A DNA stretch of 26,894 bases from an uncultured Blautia sp. (GCA_934402155.1 CAKRTP010000010.1:1-26894), one strand, 5' to 3'; numbered from the stretch's first letter, positions 1-7,302 are shown. Numbers and translations: made by a program. The notes: generated from the sequence alone by a model not told the origin.

Positions 1-18
1 GGAAATCACCATCCCCTG

Positions 19-47
19 TTGTACATTTTTCGAAAATCTACTATAAT
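19..47 (+). promoter_or_regulatory. Sigma-A type promoter for the HD-domain gene
   Basis: TTGTAC (19-24) and a perfect TATAAT (42-47) are separated by 17 bp. The predicted transcript would start near 54, giving a leader of roughly 37 nt before the ATG at 91. The spacer contains a perfect 10-bp palindrome, TTTTCGAAAA (27-36), which could be an operator or just AT-rich symmetry. The start codon has a GGGAGG ribosome binding site at 78-83. Confidence 0.6.
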
Positions 48-90
48 AACTATGTGAGGAAATCGGAAATACGATCCGGGAGGCAATATT

Positions 91-672
91 ATGAGTAGAT
101 TGAATAATCTTTACACAAAAATGATTGAATATTACAGAGGGAAGCCACAGCAGATCCAGCATTTCACGAAGGTACACAGTTTTGCAAAGCTGATCGGCGA
201 GGAGGAGCACCTCGATGAGAAGATCTTGTATATTCTGGAGGCCGCGGCCTATGTTCACGATATTGGAATCCGCCCTGCGATGGAGAAATATGGCAGGGAT
301 GACGGACATCTTCAGGAGCAGGAAGGGCCGGCTGAGGCAGAGAAGATGATGAAACTTCTTGGATTTGAGCCGGAGGTGATTGAGAGAGTCTCTTACCTTG
401 TGGGACACCATCATACATATACGGATATTGATGGAATTGATTACCAGATCCTTGTGGAGGCTGATTTCCTGGTGAATTATTTTGAGAATGGCATGAAGAC
501 GGAGACGATTCAGAAGAGTGTGAAAAAGATCTTCCGGACAGAGACCGGTAAATATATCGCAGCAGAGATGTTTTTTCCGGAGAAATTTCAGATGTCGGAT
601 ACCTGGGCACAGGATGGACTTCAGGAACTGGATGATTTTATTGAGGCTCAGGGGATCTACATTCGTCAGTAG
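91..672 (+). CDS. HD-domain metal-dependent hydrolase
   Basis: A 193-residue cytoplasmic protein of the HD superfamily, whose members are metal-dependent phosphohydrolases acting on nucleotides or related phosphoesters. The HD pair is visible in AAAYVHDIGIRP (around residues 50-62), preceded by an early histidine in FTKVHSFAK and followed by GHHHTYTDIDG (around 105-116), matching the H...HD...H pattern of stand-alone HD proteins. There is no signal peptide, membrane segment or regulatory domain. The ATG is well placed after GGGAGG. It has its own promoter and is separated by 45 bp from the sua5-like gene, so it may be co-transcribed with it. The substrate cannot be told from the sequence. Confidence 0.8.
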   Translation: MSRLNNLYTKMIEYYRGKPQQIQHFTKVHSFAKLIGEEEHLDEKILYILEAAAYVHDIGIRPAMEKYGRDDGHLQEQEGPAEAEKMMKLLGFEPEVIERVSYLVGHHHTYTDIDGIDYQILVEADFLVNYFENGMKTETIQKSVKKIFRTETGKYIAAEMFFPEKFQMSDTWAQDGLQELDDFIEAQGIYIRQ

Positions 673-717
673 ATGACCAGATATGGTAATAATAAACAGA
701 GTGAGAGGACATAAGAA

Positions 718-1779
718 ATGAGAGCGGAAGTTGTGGCAATGGATGCAGAGCATCTGAATATGGAAGCCATACAGAAAGCAGGAGAGATATTGAGGGAGGG
801 AGGTCTTGTTGCCTTCCCGACGGAGACAGTTTATGGACTTGGGGGGAATGCCCTGGATCCGAAGGCATCTATGAAGATCTATGCGGCGAAGGGAAGACCT
901 TCAGATAATCCGCTGATCGTGCATATCGCGGACATAGAGGATCTGGCAAAGATCACGACAGAAATTCCCGAGGGCGCACGTATTCTTGCAGAGAAATACT
1001 GGCCGGGACCGCTGACTATGATCCTGCCCAAGGCGGACAGTGTGCCGAAGGAGACTACAGGAGGGCTTGACAGCGTTGCGGTTCGTTTTCCGAGTGACCG
1101 TATTGCCCAGGAACTGATCAGGGCAGCAGGTGGTTTTGTGGCAGCACCGAGTGCCAACACATCAGGAAGACCAAGTCCTACTATGGCAGAGCATGTGGAG
1201 GAAGATCTGGGAGATGCCATTGAGATGATCATTGATGGCGGACAGGTTGGAATTGGTCTGGAATCTACGATCGTAGATTTTACAGAAGATGTTCCGGTAG
1301 TATTAAGACCTGGATATATTTCCCTGGAAATGCTCAAGGATACACTGGGGGATGTCAGGATGGACAGAGGTCTTCTGATTACAGACAGCAGCGTACATCC
1401 GAAGGCACCGGGAATGAAATATCGTCATTATGCACCGAAGGCAGATCTGTCAATAGTGGAAGGTCCACAGGCAGAAGTGGTCGGCTGCATCAACCGTCTG
1501 GTCAGTGAGGCATCAGAGAACGGACTGCAGGCAGGTATTATTGCGACTGATGAGACAAAGGCTCAGTATAAGAAAGGTCTGGTACTCAGTATTGGCAGCA
1601 GAGAAGAGGAAGAGACGATCGCACATCATCTGTATGAAGTGTTGAGAAACTTTGATGAGGCAGGGGTAAATGTGATCTACTCAGAGGCTTTTTATACACC
1701 GAGAATGGGACAGGCAATTATGAACCGGCTTCTTAAGGCAGCCGGACATAAAATTATTAAAACTCAGGAGGATTCATGA
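718..1779 (+). CDS. sua5: L-threonylcarbamoyladenylate synthase (Sua5/YrdC/YwlC family)
   Basis: Makes threonylcarbamoyl-AMP from threonine, bicarbonate and ATP, the precursor of the universal t6A37 modification of ANN-decoding tRNAs. At 353 residues it is the long Sua5 form: a YrdC domain (about residues 15-205) with FPTETVYGLGGNA, KGRPSDNPLIVH, APSANTSGRPSPT and STIVDF, a linker containing HPKAPGMKYRHYAPKA, and a C-terminal Sua5 domain (about 225-350). AGAGGACAT lies upstream of the chosen ATG; the in-frame ATG at 739 is also possible. The gene is followed after one base by rpiB, so the two are almost certainly co-transcribed. A ywlC-rpiB neighbourhood is also known in Bacillus. Confidence 0.92.
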   Translation: MRAEVVAMDAEHLNMEAIQKAGEILREGGLVAFPTETVYGLGGNALDPKASMKIYAAKGRPSDNPLIVHIADIEDLAKITTEIPEGARILAEKYWPGPLTMILPKADSVPKETTGGLDSVAVRFPSDRIAQELIRAAGGFVAAPSANTSGRPSPTMAEHVEEDLGDAIEMIIDGGQVGIGLESTIVDFTEDVPVVLRPGYISLEMLKDTLGDVRMDRGLLITDSSVHPKAPGMKYRHYAPKADLSIVEGPQAEVVGCINRLVSEASENGLQAGIIATDETKAQYKKGLVLSIGSREEEETIAHHLYEVLRNFDEAGVNVIYSEAFYTPRMGQAIMNRLLKAAGHKIIKTQEDS

Positions 1780-1780
1780 A

Positions 1781-2242
1781 ATGATAGCATTAGGATGTGA
1801 CCACGGCGGTTACGAACTGAAACAGGAGATCATCAAATATCTGGAGGCAAATAACCTTGAATATAAAGATTTTGGATGTGACAGTATGGAATCTACAGAT
1901 TACCCGATCTATGCGAAAAGAGTAGCGATCGCAGTGCAGAGCGGAGACTGTGAAAAGGGTATTCTGATCTGCGGCACAGGAATCGGAATTTCTATTACAG
2001 CAAATAAATTTAAGGGAATCCGTGCGGCACTGTGTTCTGACTGTTTCAGTGCAGAGGCAACAAGACTTCACAATAACGCAAACATTCTGGCAATGGGCGG
2101 AAGAGTTGTAGGGCCGGGACTTGCAGTCAAGATTGCGGATACTTTCCTGAATACTCCGTTTTCTGAGGATGAACGTCATATCCGCAGAATCAAAATGATG
2201 GAAGAAGATACAGATATCGCTGATGTAAATCCGGAGATCTGA
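1781..2242 (+). CDS. rpiB: Ribose-5-phosphate isomerase B
   Basis: Interconverts ribose 5-phosphate and ribulose 5-phosphate in the non-oxidative pentose phosphate pathway. The 153-residue length and the motifs GCDHGGYELK (near the start), GILICGTGIGISITANK (around 62-78, with the family active-site cysteine) and RLHNNANILAMGGRVVG (around 103-119) are typical of the RpiB/LacAB family. The start is fixed by AGGAGG at 1767-1772, which lies inside the end of the preceding gene; only one base separates that stop from this ATG, so translation is likely coupled. A LacA/LacB-type isomerase is less likely because only one subunit is present and no tagatose genes are nearby. Confidence 0.93.
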   Translation: MIALGCDHGGYELKQEIIKYLEANNLEYKDFGCDSMESTDYPIYAKRVAIAVQSGDCEKGILICGTGIGISITANKFKGIRAALCSDCFSAEATRLHNNANILAMGGRVVGPGLAVKIADTFLNTPFSEDERHIRRIKMMEEDTDIADVNPEI

Positions 2243-2288
2243 ATGTAAAGCGATTGCTATTAGGGGTAATTGTAAGGGAGGTTTTTTC

Positions 2289-2783
2289 GTGGCAGTACAT
2301 ATTCAGAAAAGGCAGGGATACATTTCCTGGGATGAATATTTTATGGGAGTAGCCATGCTTTCAGGCATGAGATCCAAGGATCCGAATTCTCAGGTGGGAG
2401 CCTGTATCGTAAGTGAGGATAATAAAATCTTATCTATGGGATATAATGGTTTTCCGAAAGGATGCTCAGATGATGAATTTCCGTGGGCGCGAGAGGGAGA
2501 TCCTCTGGATACGAAATATCTGTATGTCACGCACAGTGAGTTGAATGCAATTCTGAATTACAGAGGCGGAAGCCTGGAGGGAGCGAAACTTTATGTTTCT
2601 CTTTTTCCATGTAATGAATGTGCAAAAGCGATCATTCAGGCCGGGATCAAGACGATCGTCTATGACTGTGATAAATATGAAAATACACCGTCAGTGATCG
2701 CATCCAAGAGAATGCTGGATGCGGCTGGGGTACGTTATTACAGATACAAACGAACTGGCAGAGAGATACAGCTGACAGTCTGA
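2289..2783 (+). CDS. comEB: dCMP deaminase (ComEB family)
   Basis: Zinc-dependent deaminase converting dCMP to dUMP, feeding thymidylate synthesis. The cytidine/deoxycytidylate deaminase zinc site is visible as HSELNAI (HxE, around residues 82-88) and FPCNECAKAI (PCxxC, around 109-118); SKDPNSQVGACIV near residue 34 is also typical. Length is 164 residues, normal for the family. It starts with GTG, supported by AAGGGAGG seven bases upstream. It lies 46 bp after rpiB and probably ends the sua5-rpiB operon. The stop codon directly abuts a decayed copy of the repeat family described below. Confidence 0.9.
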   Translation: MAVHIQKRQGYISWDEYFMGVAMLSGMRSKDPNSQVGACIVSEDNKILSMGYNGFPKGCSDDEFPWAREGDPLDTKYLYVTHSELNAILNYRGGSLEGAKLYVSLFPCNECAKAIIQAGIKTIVYDCDKYENTPSVIASKRMLDAAGVRYYRYKRTGREIQLTV

Positions 2784-2807
2784 GCTGCTGTGAACGGAGG
2801 GAATAGT
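2784..2807 (+). repeat. Decayed older copy of the 27-bp repeat, interrupted by the 142-bp element
   Basis: Joining 2784-2807 to 2958-2960 (removing the inserted element and one duplicated 8-mer) gives a 27-base sequence that matches the clean copy at 20150-20176 at 23 of 27 positions by eye. The first 16 bases differ at only one position. It starts immediately after the comEB stop codon. The GGAATAGT at 2800-2807 corresponds to positions 17-24 of the repeat and became the duplicated target of the later insertion. No flanking direct repeat remains around this older copy. Confidence 0.55.
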
Positions 2808-2949
2808 GTTACTGTTCACAGGTAATATTCCGCGAGGTGTTTTGTCATGTATATGACAAAATCCCGAGACATACGGGGCAAAATCCCATCACCGAAGGTG
2901 ATATGGAATGGATTTTGACCAAGTTACTGTGAACGGAGTGAACAGTAAC
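2808..2949 (+). mobile_element. MITE-like element, 142 bp, 12-bp perfect terminal inverted repeats, 8-bp target duplication
   Basis: The left end GTTACTGTTCAC (2808-2819) is the exact inverse of the right end GTGAACAGTAAC (2938-2949). The 8-mer GGAATAGT occurs directly before (2800-2807) and directly after (2950-2957), as a target-site duplication would. There is no open reading frame inside. The interior is rich in hairpins: TTTTGTCAT/ATGACAAAA (2840-2848 with 2853-2861), ATCACC/GGTGAT around 2888-2901, and CAAAATCC (2879-2886) opposite GGATTTTG (2910-2917). CAAAATCCC is repeated directly at 2857-2865 and 2879-2887. It lies 21 bp upstream of the proS promoter -35 box. Its right end (2923-2949) nearly equals the 27-bp element at 20150-20176. 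Confidence 0.75.
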
Positions 2950-2970
2950 GGAATAGTAAAGATTCACCTC

Positions 2971-2999
2971 TTGACAGCATCGGATATTTTTAATATTAT
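2971..2999 (+). promoter_or_regulatory. Sigma-A promoter for the proS T-box leader
   Basis: A consensus TTGACA (2971-2976) is followed after exactly 17 bp by TATTAT (2994-2999). Transcription would begin near 3006, just upstream of the T-box stem I. This makes proS-cca an independent transcription unit, separate from comEB. Confidence 0.75.
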
Positions 3000-3005
3000 A
3001 AATAC

Positions 3006-3278
3006 GATCATATATTATGCAGGAGCGTATGACTCAGGCATAAGATAACGGCGATGAAGAGAATAGTACATGAGGAGCAATCTCAGAGAGAAACCCATAT
3101 GGTGTGAGGGTTTTGTGCGTGAATCGTGGAACCGGCCTCGGAGCTCTGTATAAGTGAAGTACAGCGTATATCCAGCGTTAAGGGATCAGAGAGAGTAATT
3201 ATTCAAGAATTGCTAATTAGGGTGGTACCGCCGAATATAGTCCTTCGGTCCCTTTACCGGGATCAGAGGACTTTTTTT
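3006..3278 (+). promoter_or_regulatory. T-box riboswitch controlling proS
   Basis: A tRNA-sensing leader. The conserved T-box AATTAGGGTGGTACCGCC lies at 3215-3232 and contains the UGGN acceptor-binding bulge TGGT (3223-3226), whose variable base U fits an A73 discriminator. Upstream, AGTA (3064-3067), GAGGAGCAATCTCAGAGAGA and the stem around 3095-3135 have the features of stem I. ATGA (3069-3072) can pair with TCGT (3124-3127), which places GAACCG just after it; CCG at 3132-3134 is therefore the best specifier candidate and a proline codon. Uncharged tRNA-Pro would stabilise the antiterminator and permit proS expression. Exact stem I pairing was judged by eye and is less certain than the T-box itself. 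Confidence 0.9.
3239..3278 (+). terminator. T-box regulated intrinsic terminator
   Basis: AGTCCT (3239-3244) pairs with AGGACT (3267-3272), and GGTCC with GGGATC can extend the stem. A run of seven or more T residues follows. This is the alternative to the antiterminator in the T-box leader; it lies about 50 bp upstream of the proS start. Confidence 0.9.
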
Positions 3279-3328
3279 ATAAAAAAGCCTCTGTCCTGAC
3301 AAAAACATTCAGAAAAGGAGAACGAATT

Positions 3329-4762
3329 ATGGCAAAGAAATTAGTAGAAGCCATCACTTCCATGGAGGAAGATTTTGCACAGTGGTATACTGACGTTGTA
3401 AAAAAAGCAGAACTGTGCGGTTACACAAGTGTAAAAGGATGTATGTCGATCAAGCCGGCAGGCTATGCAATCTGGGAAAATATCCAGCATGAACTTGACC
3501 GCAGATTCAAAGAAACAGGTGTGCAGAATGTATATATGCCGATGTTTATTCCGGAATCTCTTCTTCAGAAAGAAAAAGACCATGTAGAAGGTTTTGCGCC
3601 AGAAGTAGCCTGGGTTACACACGGCGGACTGAATGAACTTCAGGAGCGTCTCTGTGTACGTCCTACTTCAGAAACTCTGTTCTGTGATTTTTATCAGAAA
3701 GATATCCAGTCCCACAGAGATCTTCCGAAGGTATACAACCAGTGGTGTTCTGTAGTTCGCTGGGAGAAAACAACACGTCCATTCCTCCGTTCCAGAGAGT
3801 TCCTGTGGCAGGAAGGACATACTGCTCATGCAACAGCAGAGGAAGCAGAGGAGAGAACGATCCAGATGCTGAATCTGTATGCAGACTTCTGTGAGGAAGT
3901 TCTTGCAATCCCGGTTGTCAAAGGACAGAAAACAGATAAAGAGAAATTTGCAGGTGCAGTAGCTACTTATACTATTGAGTCTCTGATGCATGATGGAAAG
4001 GCACTTCAGTCCGGAACAAGCCATAACTTTGGCGATGGCTTTGCAAAAGCATTCGGCATTCAGTACACAGATAAAGACAATACACTGAAATATGTACATC
4101 AGACTTCCTGGGGTATGACAACACGTATGATCGGTGCACTTATTATGGTTCACGGTGATAACAGCGGACTTGTTCTGCCTCCGAGAATCGCTCCGACTCA
4201 GGCTGTTATCATTCCGATCCAGCAGCGTAAGGAAGGCGTTCTTGAGAAAGCAGATGAACTGTTTGCAGCACTCAAAGCAGCTGGTATCCGTGTCAAAGTA
4301 GATGATACAGACAGAAGTCCGGGATTCAAATTCGCAGAACAGGAAATGAGAGGAATTCCGGTACGTATTGAGTGTGGACCGAAAGATATTGAGAATGGTC
4401 AGGCTGTAATCTGCCGTCGTGATACAAGAGAGAAGTATGTGGTTACATTTGAAGAACTGGCTGTTAAGGTTCAGGAAGTTCTGGATATCATGCAGAAAGA
4501 AATGCTGGAACGTGCACGTGCGCATCGTGATGCACATACCTATGTTGCAACAGATTACGAGGAATTCAAAGATACTATCAACAACAAACCGGGATTTGTT
4601 AAAGCTATGTGGTGTGGAAACCGCGAATGTGAAGACAAGATCAAAGAAGATGTTCAGGCTACATCCAGATGTATGCCGTTTGAGCAGGAACATTTGAGCG
4701 ATGTCTGTGTATGCTGCGGAAAACCGGCAAAGAAGATGGTATACTGGGGAAGAGCATACTAA
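3329..4762 (+). CDS. proS: Prolyl-tRNA synthetase, short (archaeal/eukaryal-like) type
   Basis: Class II aminoacyl-tRNA synthetase charging tRNA-Pro. The 477-residue protein contains [12 protein letters not shown] (around 112-123), a class II core with [28 protein letters not shown] (starting near 142), the anticodon-binding domain (about 280-390), and a C-terminal zinc-binding domain with cysteine pairs in [11 protein letters not shown] and VCVCCGK, ending in WGRAY. This layout belongs to the short ProRS class; the 180-residue INS editing insertion of the longer bacterial class (about 570 residues) is absent. AAAGGAGAA precedes the ATG. Expression is controlled by the T-box upstream. cca follows after one base. 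Confidence 0.95.
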   Translation: MAKKLVEAITSMEEDFAQWYTDVVKKAELCGYTSVKGCMSIKPAGYAIWENIQHELDRRFKETGVQNVYMPMFIPESLLQKEKDHVEGFAPEVAWVTHGGLNELQERLCVRPTSETLFCDFYQKDIQSHRDLPKVYNQWCSVVRWEKTTRPFLRSREFLWQEGHTAHATAEEAEERTIQMLNLYADFCEEVLAIPVVKGQKTDKEKFAGAVATYTIESLMHDGKALQSGTSHNFGDGFAKAFGIQYTDKDNTLKYVHQTSWGMTTRMIGALIMVHGDNSGLVLPPRIAPTQAVIIPIQQRKEGVLEKADELFAALKAAGIRVKVDDTDRSPGFKFAEQEMRGIPVRIECGPKDIENGQAVICRRDTREKYVVTFEELAVKVQEVLDIMQKEMLERARAHRDAHTYVATDYEEFKDTINNKPGFVKAMWCGNRECEDKIKEDVQATSRCMPFEQEHLSDVCVCCGKPAKKMVYWGRAY

Positions 4763-4763
4763 T

Positions 4764-6080
4764 ATGAAATTAACGATTCCATCCAATGCAGAAAAAATAC
4801 TGCAGGTTTTAAATGAAAATGGTTATGAGGCTTATGTGGTCGGAGGCTGTGTCCGGGATTCTGTCCTGGGCAGGAATCCGAGTGATTGGGATATTACTAC
4901 TTCCGCGTCACCATATCAGGTCAAAGAACTGTTTGCGCGGACAATAGATACGGGACTTCAGCATGGAACAGTTACAGTGATGATGGACAAGGAAGGCTAT
5001 GAGATAACAACTTATCGAGTAGACGGAGATTATGAGGACGGTCGCCATCCAAAACAGGTAACGTTTACTTCCAGTCTGGAGGAGGATCTGAAGCGAAGAG
5101 ATTTTACGATCAATGCCATGGCATATCATCCGAGGGAGGGGCTGGTAGACCTTTTTCACGGAATGGAGGATATGGAGAACAGGATCATTCGCTGCGTGGG
5201 AGATCCGATGGAGCGTTTTCATGAAGATGCCTTGCGTATTATGAGAGCAGTCCGGTTTTCTGCGCAGCTTGGTTTCGAAATAGAAGAACAGACAAGATCC
5301 GGGATCAGCAGCCTGGCAGAGAATCTTAAAAATGTCAGTGCAGAGAGGATTCAGGCAGAGCTTGTTAAGCTGCTTGTCTCTCCGCATCCGGATTATATGC
5401 GGGTGGCATATGAGACGGGGATCACAAGGGAGTTTCTGCCGGAGTTTGACAGATGTATGGAGACGGAGCAGAATACTCCGTATCACTGCTTTACTGTCGG
5501 AGAACATATCCTGCACAGTCTTCTTTATGTGGAGGCGGACAAGGTTCTTCGTCTGACAATGCTGCTGCATGACATTGCCAAACCTGTCATGAAGACGACG
5601 GATGGAAATGGCAGAGATCATTTCAAACTCCATGCGATAAAGGGAGAAGAAATGGCAAAGCAGATCCTCAGGCGGCTGAAATTTGATAACGATACGATCG
5701 CACAGGTTTCCAGGCTGATTCGCTATCATGATGACAGACCGGAGGGACAGATGAATTCTGTAAGAAGAGCGGTGAACCGTATTGGAGAAGACCTTTTTCC
5801 GTTGTATCTAAAGATACAGAAAGCAGACATGCTGGCGCAAAGTGAGTATTGTAGGGAAGAAAAAATCCGACGTCAGGAAAGTGTGAAAGCATGTTACGAA
5901 GAAATCCTCAAAAAACATCAGTGTATATCAATGAAGATGCTGGCTGTAAGCGGAAAAGACCTGATCCAGGCAGGATACAGACCGGGTCCGGAACTTGGAG
6001 AGATCCTGAACCGTCTTCTCGATCATGTTCTGGAAATCCCGGAAGATAATACAAAAGAAAAATTAATGTCACTGATCTGA
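4764..6080 (+). CDS. cca: CCA tRNA nucleotidyltransferase with HD domain
   Basis: Adds or repairs the 3' CCA end of tRNAs. The N-terminal nucleotidyltransferase head shows EAYVVGGCVRDSVLGRNPSDWDIT (residues 16-39, GG plus the DxD metal site), RRDFTINAMAYHP (around 110) and RFHEDALRIMRAVRFSAQLGF (around 150-170). An HD domain follows with LLHDIAKP (around 265-272) and LIRYHDDRP. The reading frame stays open upstream to 4701, but the ATG at 4764, one base after the proS stop and preceded by GGGGAAG, is the sensible start and gives 438 residues. This matters locally because the tRNA-Val and tRNA-Met genes at the right end do not encode CCA. Confidence 0.93.
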   Translation: MKLTIPSNAEKILQVLNENGYEAYVVGGCVRDSVLGRNPSDWDITTSASPYQVKELFARTIDTGLQHGTVTVMMDKEGYEITTYRVDGDYEDGRHPKQVTFTSSLEEDLKRRDFTINAMAYHPREGLVDLFHGMEDMENRIIRCVGDPMERFHEDALRIMRAVRFSAQLGFEIEEQTRSGISSLAENLKNVSAERIQAELVKLLVSPHPDYMRVAYETGITREFLPEFDRCMETEQNTPYHCFTVGEHILHSLLYVEADKVLRLTMLLHDIAKPVMKTTDGNGRDHFKLHAIKGEEMAKQILRRLKFDNDTIAQVSRLIRYHDDRPEGQMNSVRRAVNRIGEDLFPLYLKIQKADMLAQSEYCREEKIRRQESVKACYEEILKKHQCISMKMLAVSGKDLIQAGYRPGPELGEILNRLLDHVLEIPEDNTKEKLMSLI

Positions 6081-6088
6081 CACGTATG

Positions 6089-6137
6089 AGACTGTTGCAG
6101 CTGCAGAGAAAGCAGTGATGCGGCAGTCTTTTCTTTT
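6089..6137 (+). terminator. Intrinsic terminator after cca
   Basis: AGACTGTTGC (6089-6098) pairs with GCGGCAGTCT (6120-6129) using two G-U pairs, with an inner CTGC/GCAG helix in the loop. TTTTCTTTT follows the stem. It closes the proS-cca operon. Confidence 0.8.
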
Positions 6138-6139
6138 GG

Positions 6140-6169
6140 GTATTTCTGCACTGCGGGGTACATAAGATA
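6140..6169 (+). promoter_or_regulatory. Possible mother-cell sigma (SigE/SigK-like) promoter for the CotS-like gene
   Basis: CATAAGATA (6161-6169) fits the CATAnnnTA -10 pattern of sporulation sigma factors SigE/SigK. GTATTT (6140-6145) lies at about the right distance upstream. No good sigma-A promoter is seen between the cca terminator and the gene. This is inference from short motifs plus the nature of the gene. Confidence 0.35.
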
Positions 6170-6201
6170 GAAAGTACAAAAATCAAGAGGGGGATTTTAA
6201 T

Positions 6202-7200
6202 TTGTATGATTATGGACTCAGCACACTGGAACAGTACAGCCTGACACTGCTTTCCACATCCAGGATCAGGGGTGCACTTCTATGCAGGACGGAAGAGGGG
6301 ATTTTTATCCTGAAAGAATTCAGGGGGACGGAAAAGAAGCTTCAGAAACAGCAGGAACTTCTGGAAAATCTTGGAAGGTCAGGGTGCAGAGTAGATGAAT
6401 ATTTCCCGAATAAGGAGGGGAACCTGGTGAGCAGAGATAAGGATGGCGTTCCCTACACACTGCAGTACTGGTATGAGGGAAAAGAATGTGATACCAGATC
6501 AGAAGAAGATATTTTAAGAAGCATACGTACACTCGCACAGATGCATAAATATATGAAAATTCCTCTGGTACAGGATTATATGGAAGAGTCGCTTGAGGAA
6601 ATTTATCAGAGACATAATCAGGAACTTCGCAAGATAAGAAAATTTATCCGTAAAAAAGGTGCCTCCTGTCTGTTTGAAAAAATATATCTGGCAACAGTGG
6701 AAGACTATCTGGAAAAGGGAGAGGCGGCACTGGAACTTCTGAGAAAATCAGCATATTCGGAACTCAGAGAAGAAGTGAAGGAAAATGGGTGGGTATGTCA
6801 CGGAGAATATAATCAGCATAATGTGCTGCTGACCAAAAAAGAGATATCAGTGACCAGCTTTGAACACTGGGGATTCGATGTGCAGATGGCGGATCTGTAT
6901 CGTTTTATGAGAAAAATCCTTGAAAAATATAACTGGGATGTGTGTCTTGGGATGAAAATGCTTCGGGCTTATCATCAGAAAAAACGAATCACCCTGCAGG
7001 AATGGCAGAACCTTAAGATACGTTTCCTTTATCCGGAAAAATACTGGAAGCTGGCAAACTATTATTACTCACACAACAAGGCATGGATCTCTGAGAAAAA
7101 TACACAAAAACTGGAGAAACTGACAGCTCAGAAAGAAGTCTGGGAGAATTTTGAAAGAAAATGTTTCGGAAATTATCCGTTTGATCGATTGGAACAGTAA
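6202..7200 (+). CDS. CotS-like spore coat protein (aminoglycoside-phosphotransferase fold)
   Basis: A 332-residue protein resembling the CotS family of spore coat proteins, which have the fold of APH/choline-kinase-like enzymes. The N-lobe shows ILKEFRGTEKKLQKQQELLENL (residues 34-55); the C-lobe has VCHGEYNQHNVLL (198-210) and DVQMADLYRFMRKIL, then a C-terminal region ending near YYYSHNKAW. The expected HGD catalytic aspartate is glutamate (E202), and the DFx metal-binding aspartate is serine (S219-F-E), so activity is doubtful. The start is TTG, forced because no in-frame ATG is near; AGAGGGGG (6186-6193) is well spaced. It stands alone between two transcription units. A role in spore coat assembly is inferred from family resemblance. 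Confidence 0.75.
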   Translation: MYDYGLSTLEQYSLTLLSTSRIRGALLCRTEEGIFILKEFRGTEKKLQKQQELLENLGRSGCRVDEYFPNKEGNLVSRDKDGVPYTLQYWYEGKECDTRSEEDILRSIRTLAQMHKYMKIPLVQDYMEESLEEIYQRHNQELRKIRKFIRKKGASCLFEKIYLATVEDYLEKGEAALELLRKSAYSELREEVKENGWVCHGEYNQHNVLLTKKEISVTSFEHWGFDVQMADLYRFMRKILEKYNWDVCLGMKMLRAYHQKKRITLQEWQNLKIRFLYPEKYWKLANYYYSHNKAWISEKNTQKLEKLTAQKEVWENFERKCFGNYPFDRLEQ

Positions 7201-7242
7201 CAAAATAATTGGTAAATCTGACTGTAATTGTTGGGTTTTCTC

Positions 7243-7271
7243 TTCCTTTTTTATGCAGGGAGGTGTATAAT
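7243..7271 (+). promoter_or_regulatory. Promoter for the phosphoglucomutase gene
   Basis: A perfect TATAAT at 7266-7271 lies 17 bp after TTCCTT (7243-7248), a weak -35 match. Transcription would start near 7278, only a few bases before a perfect hairpin. Confidence 0.5.
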
Positions 7272-7283
7272 ATAAAACATCAG

Positions 7284-7302
7284 TGGTCTTTGAAAAAGAC
7301 CA
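7284..7302 (+). repeat. Perfect 8-bp inverted repeat at the predicted 5' end of the pgm mRNA
   Basis: TGGTCTTT (7284-7291) and AAAGACCA (7295-7302) are exact inverses separated by GAA. The hairpin sits between the promoter and the ribosome binding site (AGGAGG at about 7319-7324). It has no T run on the + strand, so it is not a terminator. It could be a 5'-end mRNA-stabilising hairpin or a repressor operator. Confidence 0.6.

Noticed and set aside
27..36. TTTTCGAAAA in the first promoter as a Spo0A box
   Set aside because: It resembles the Spo0A box at most positions, but simple AT-rich palindromes of this size are common and the HD gene has no known sporulation role.
4701..4763. Upstream extension of cca to an ATG inside proS
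   Set aside because: The additional residues are an out-of-frame reading of the proS end; the ATG one base after the proS stop gives the normal protein start.
3668..4786. Long minus-strand reading frame (372 codons) opposite proS
   Set aside because: It lies entirely over a certain aminoacyl-tRNA synthetase gene, has a Cys/Phe/Ser-rich composition typical of antisense frames, and shows no domain or ribosome binding site.
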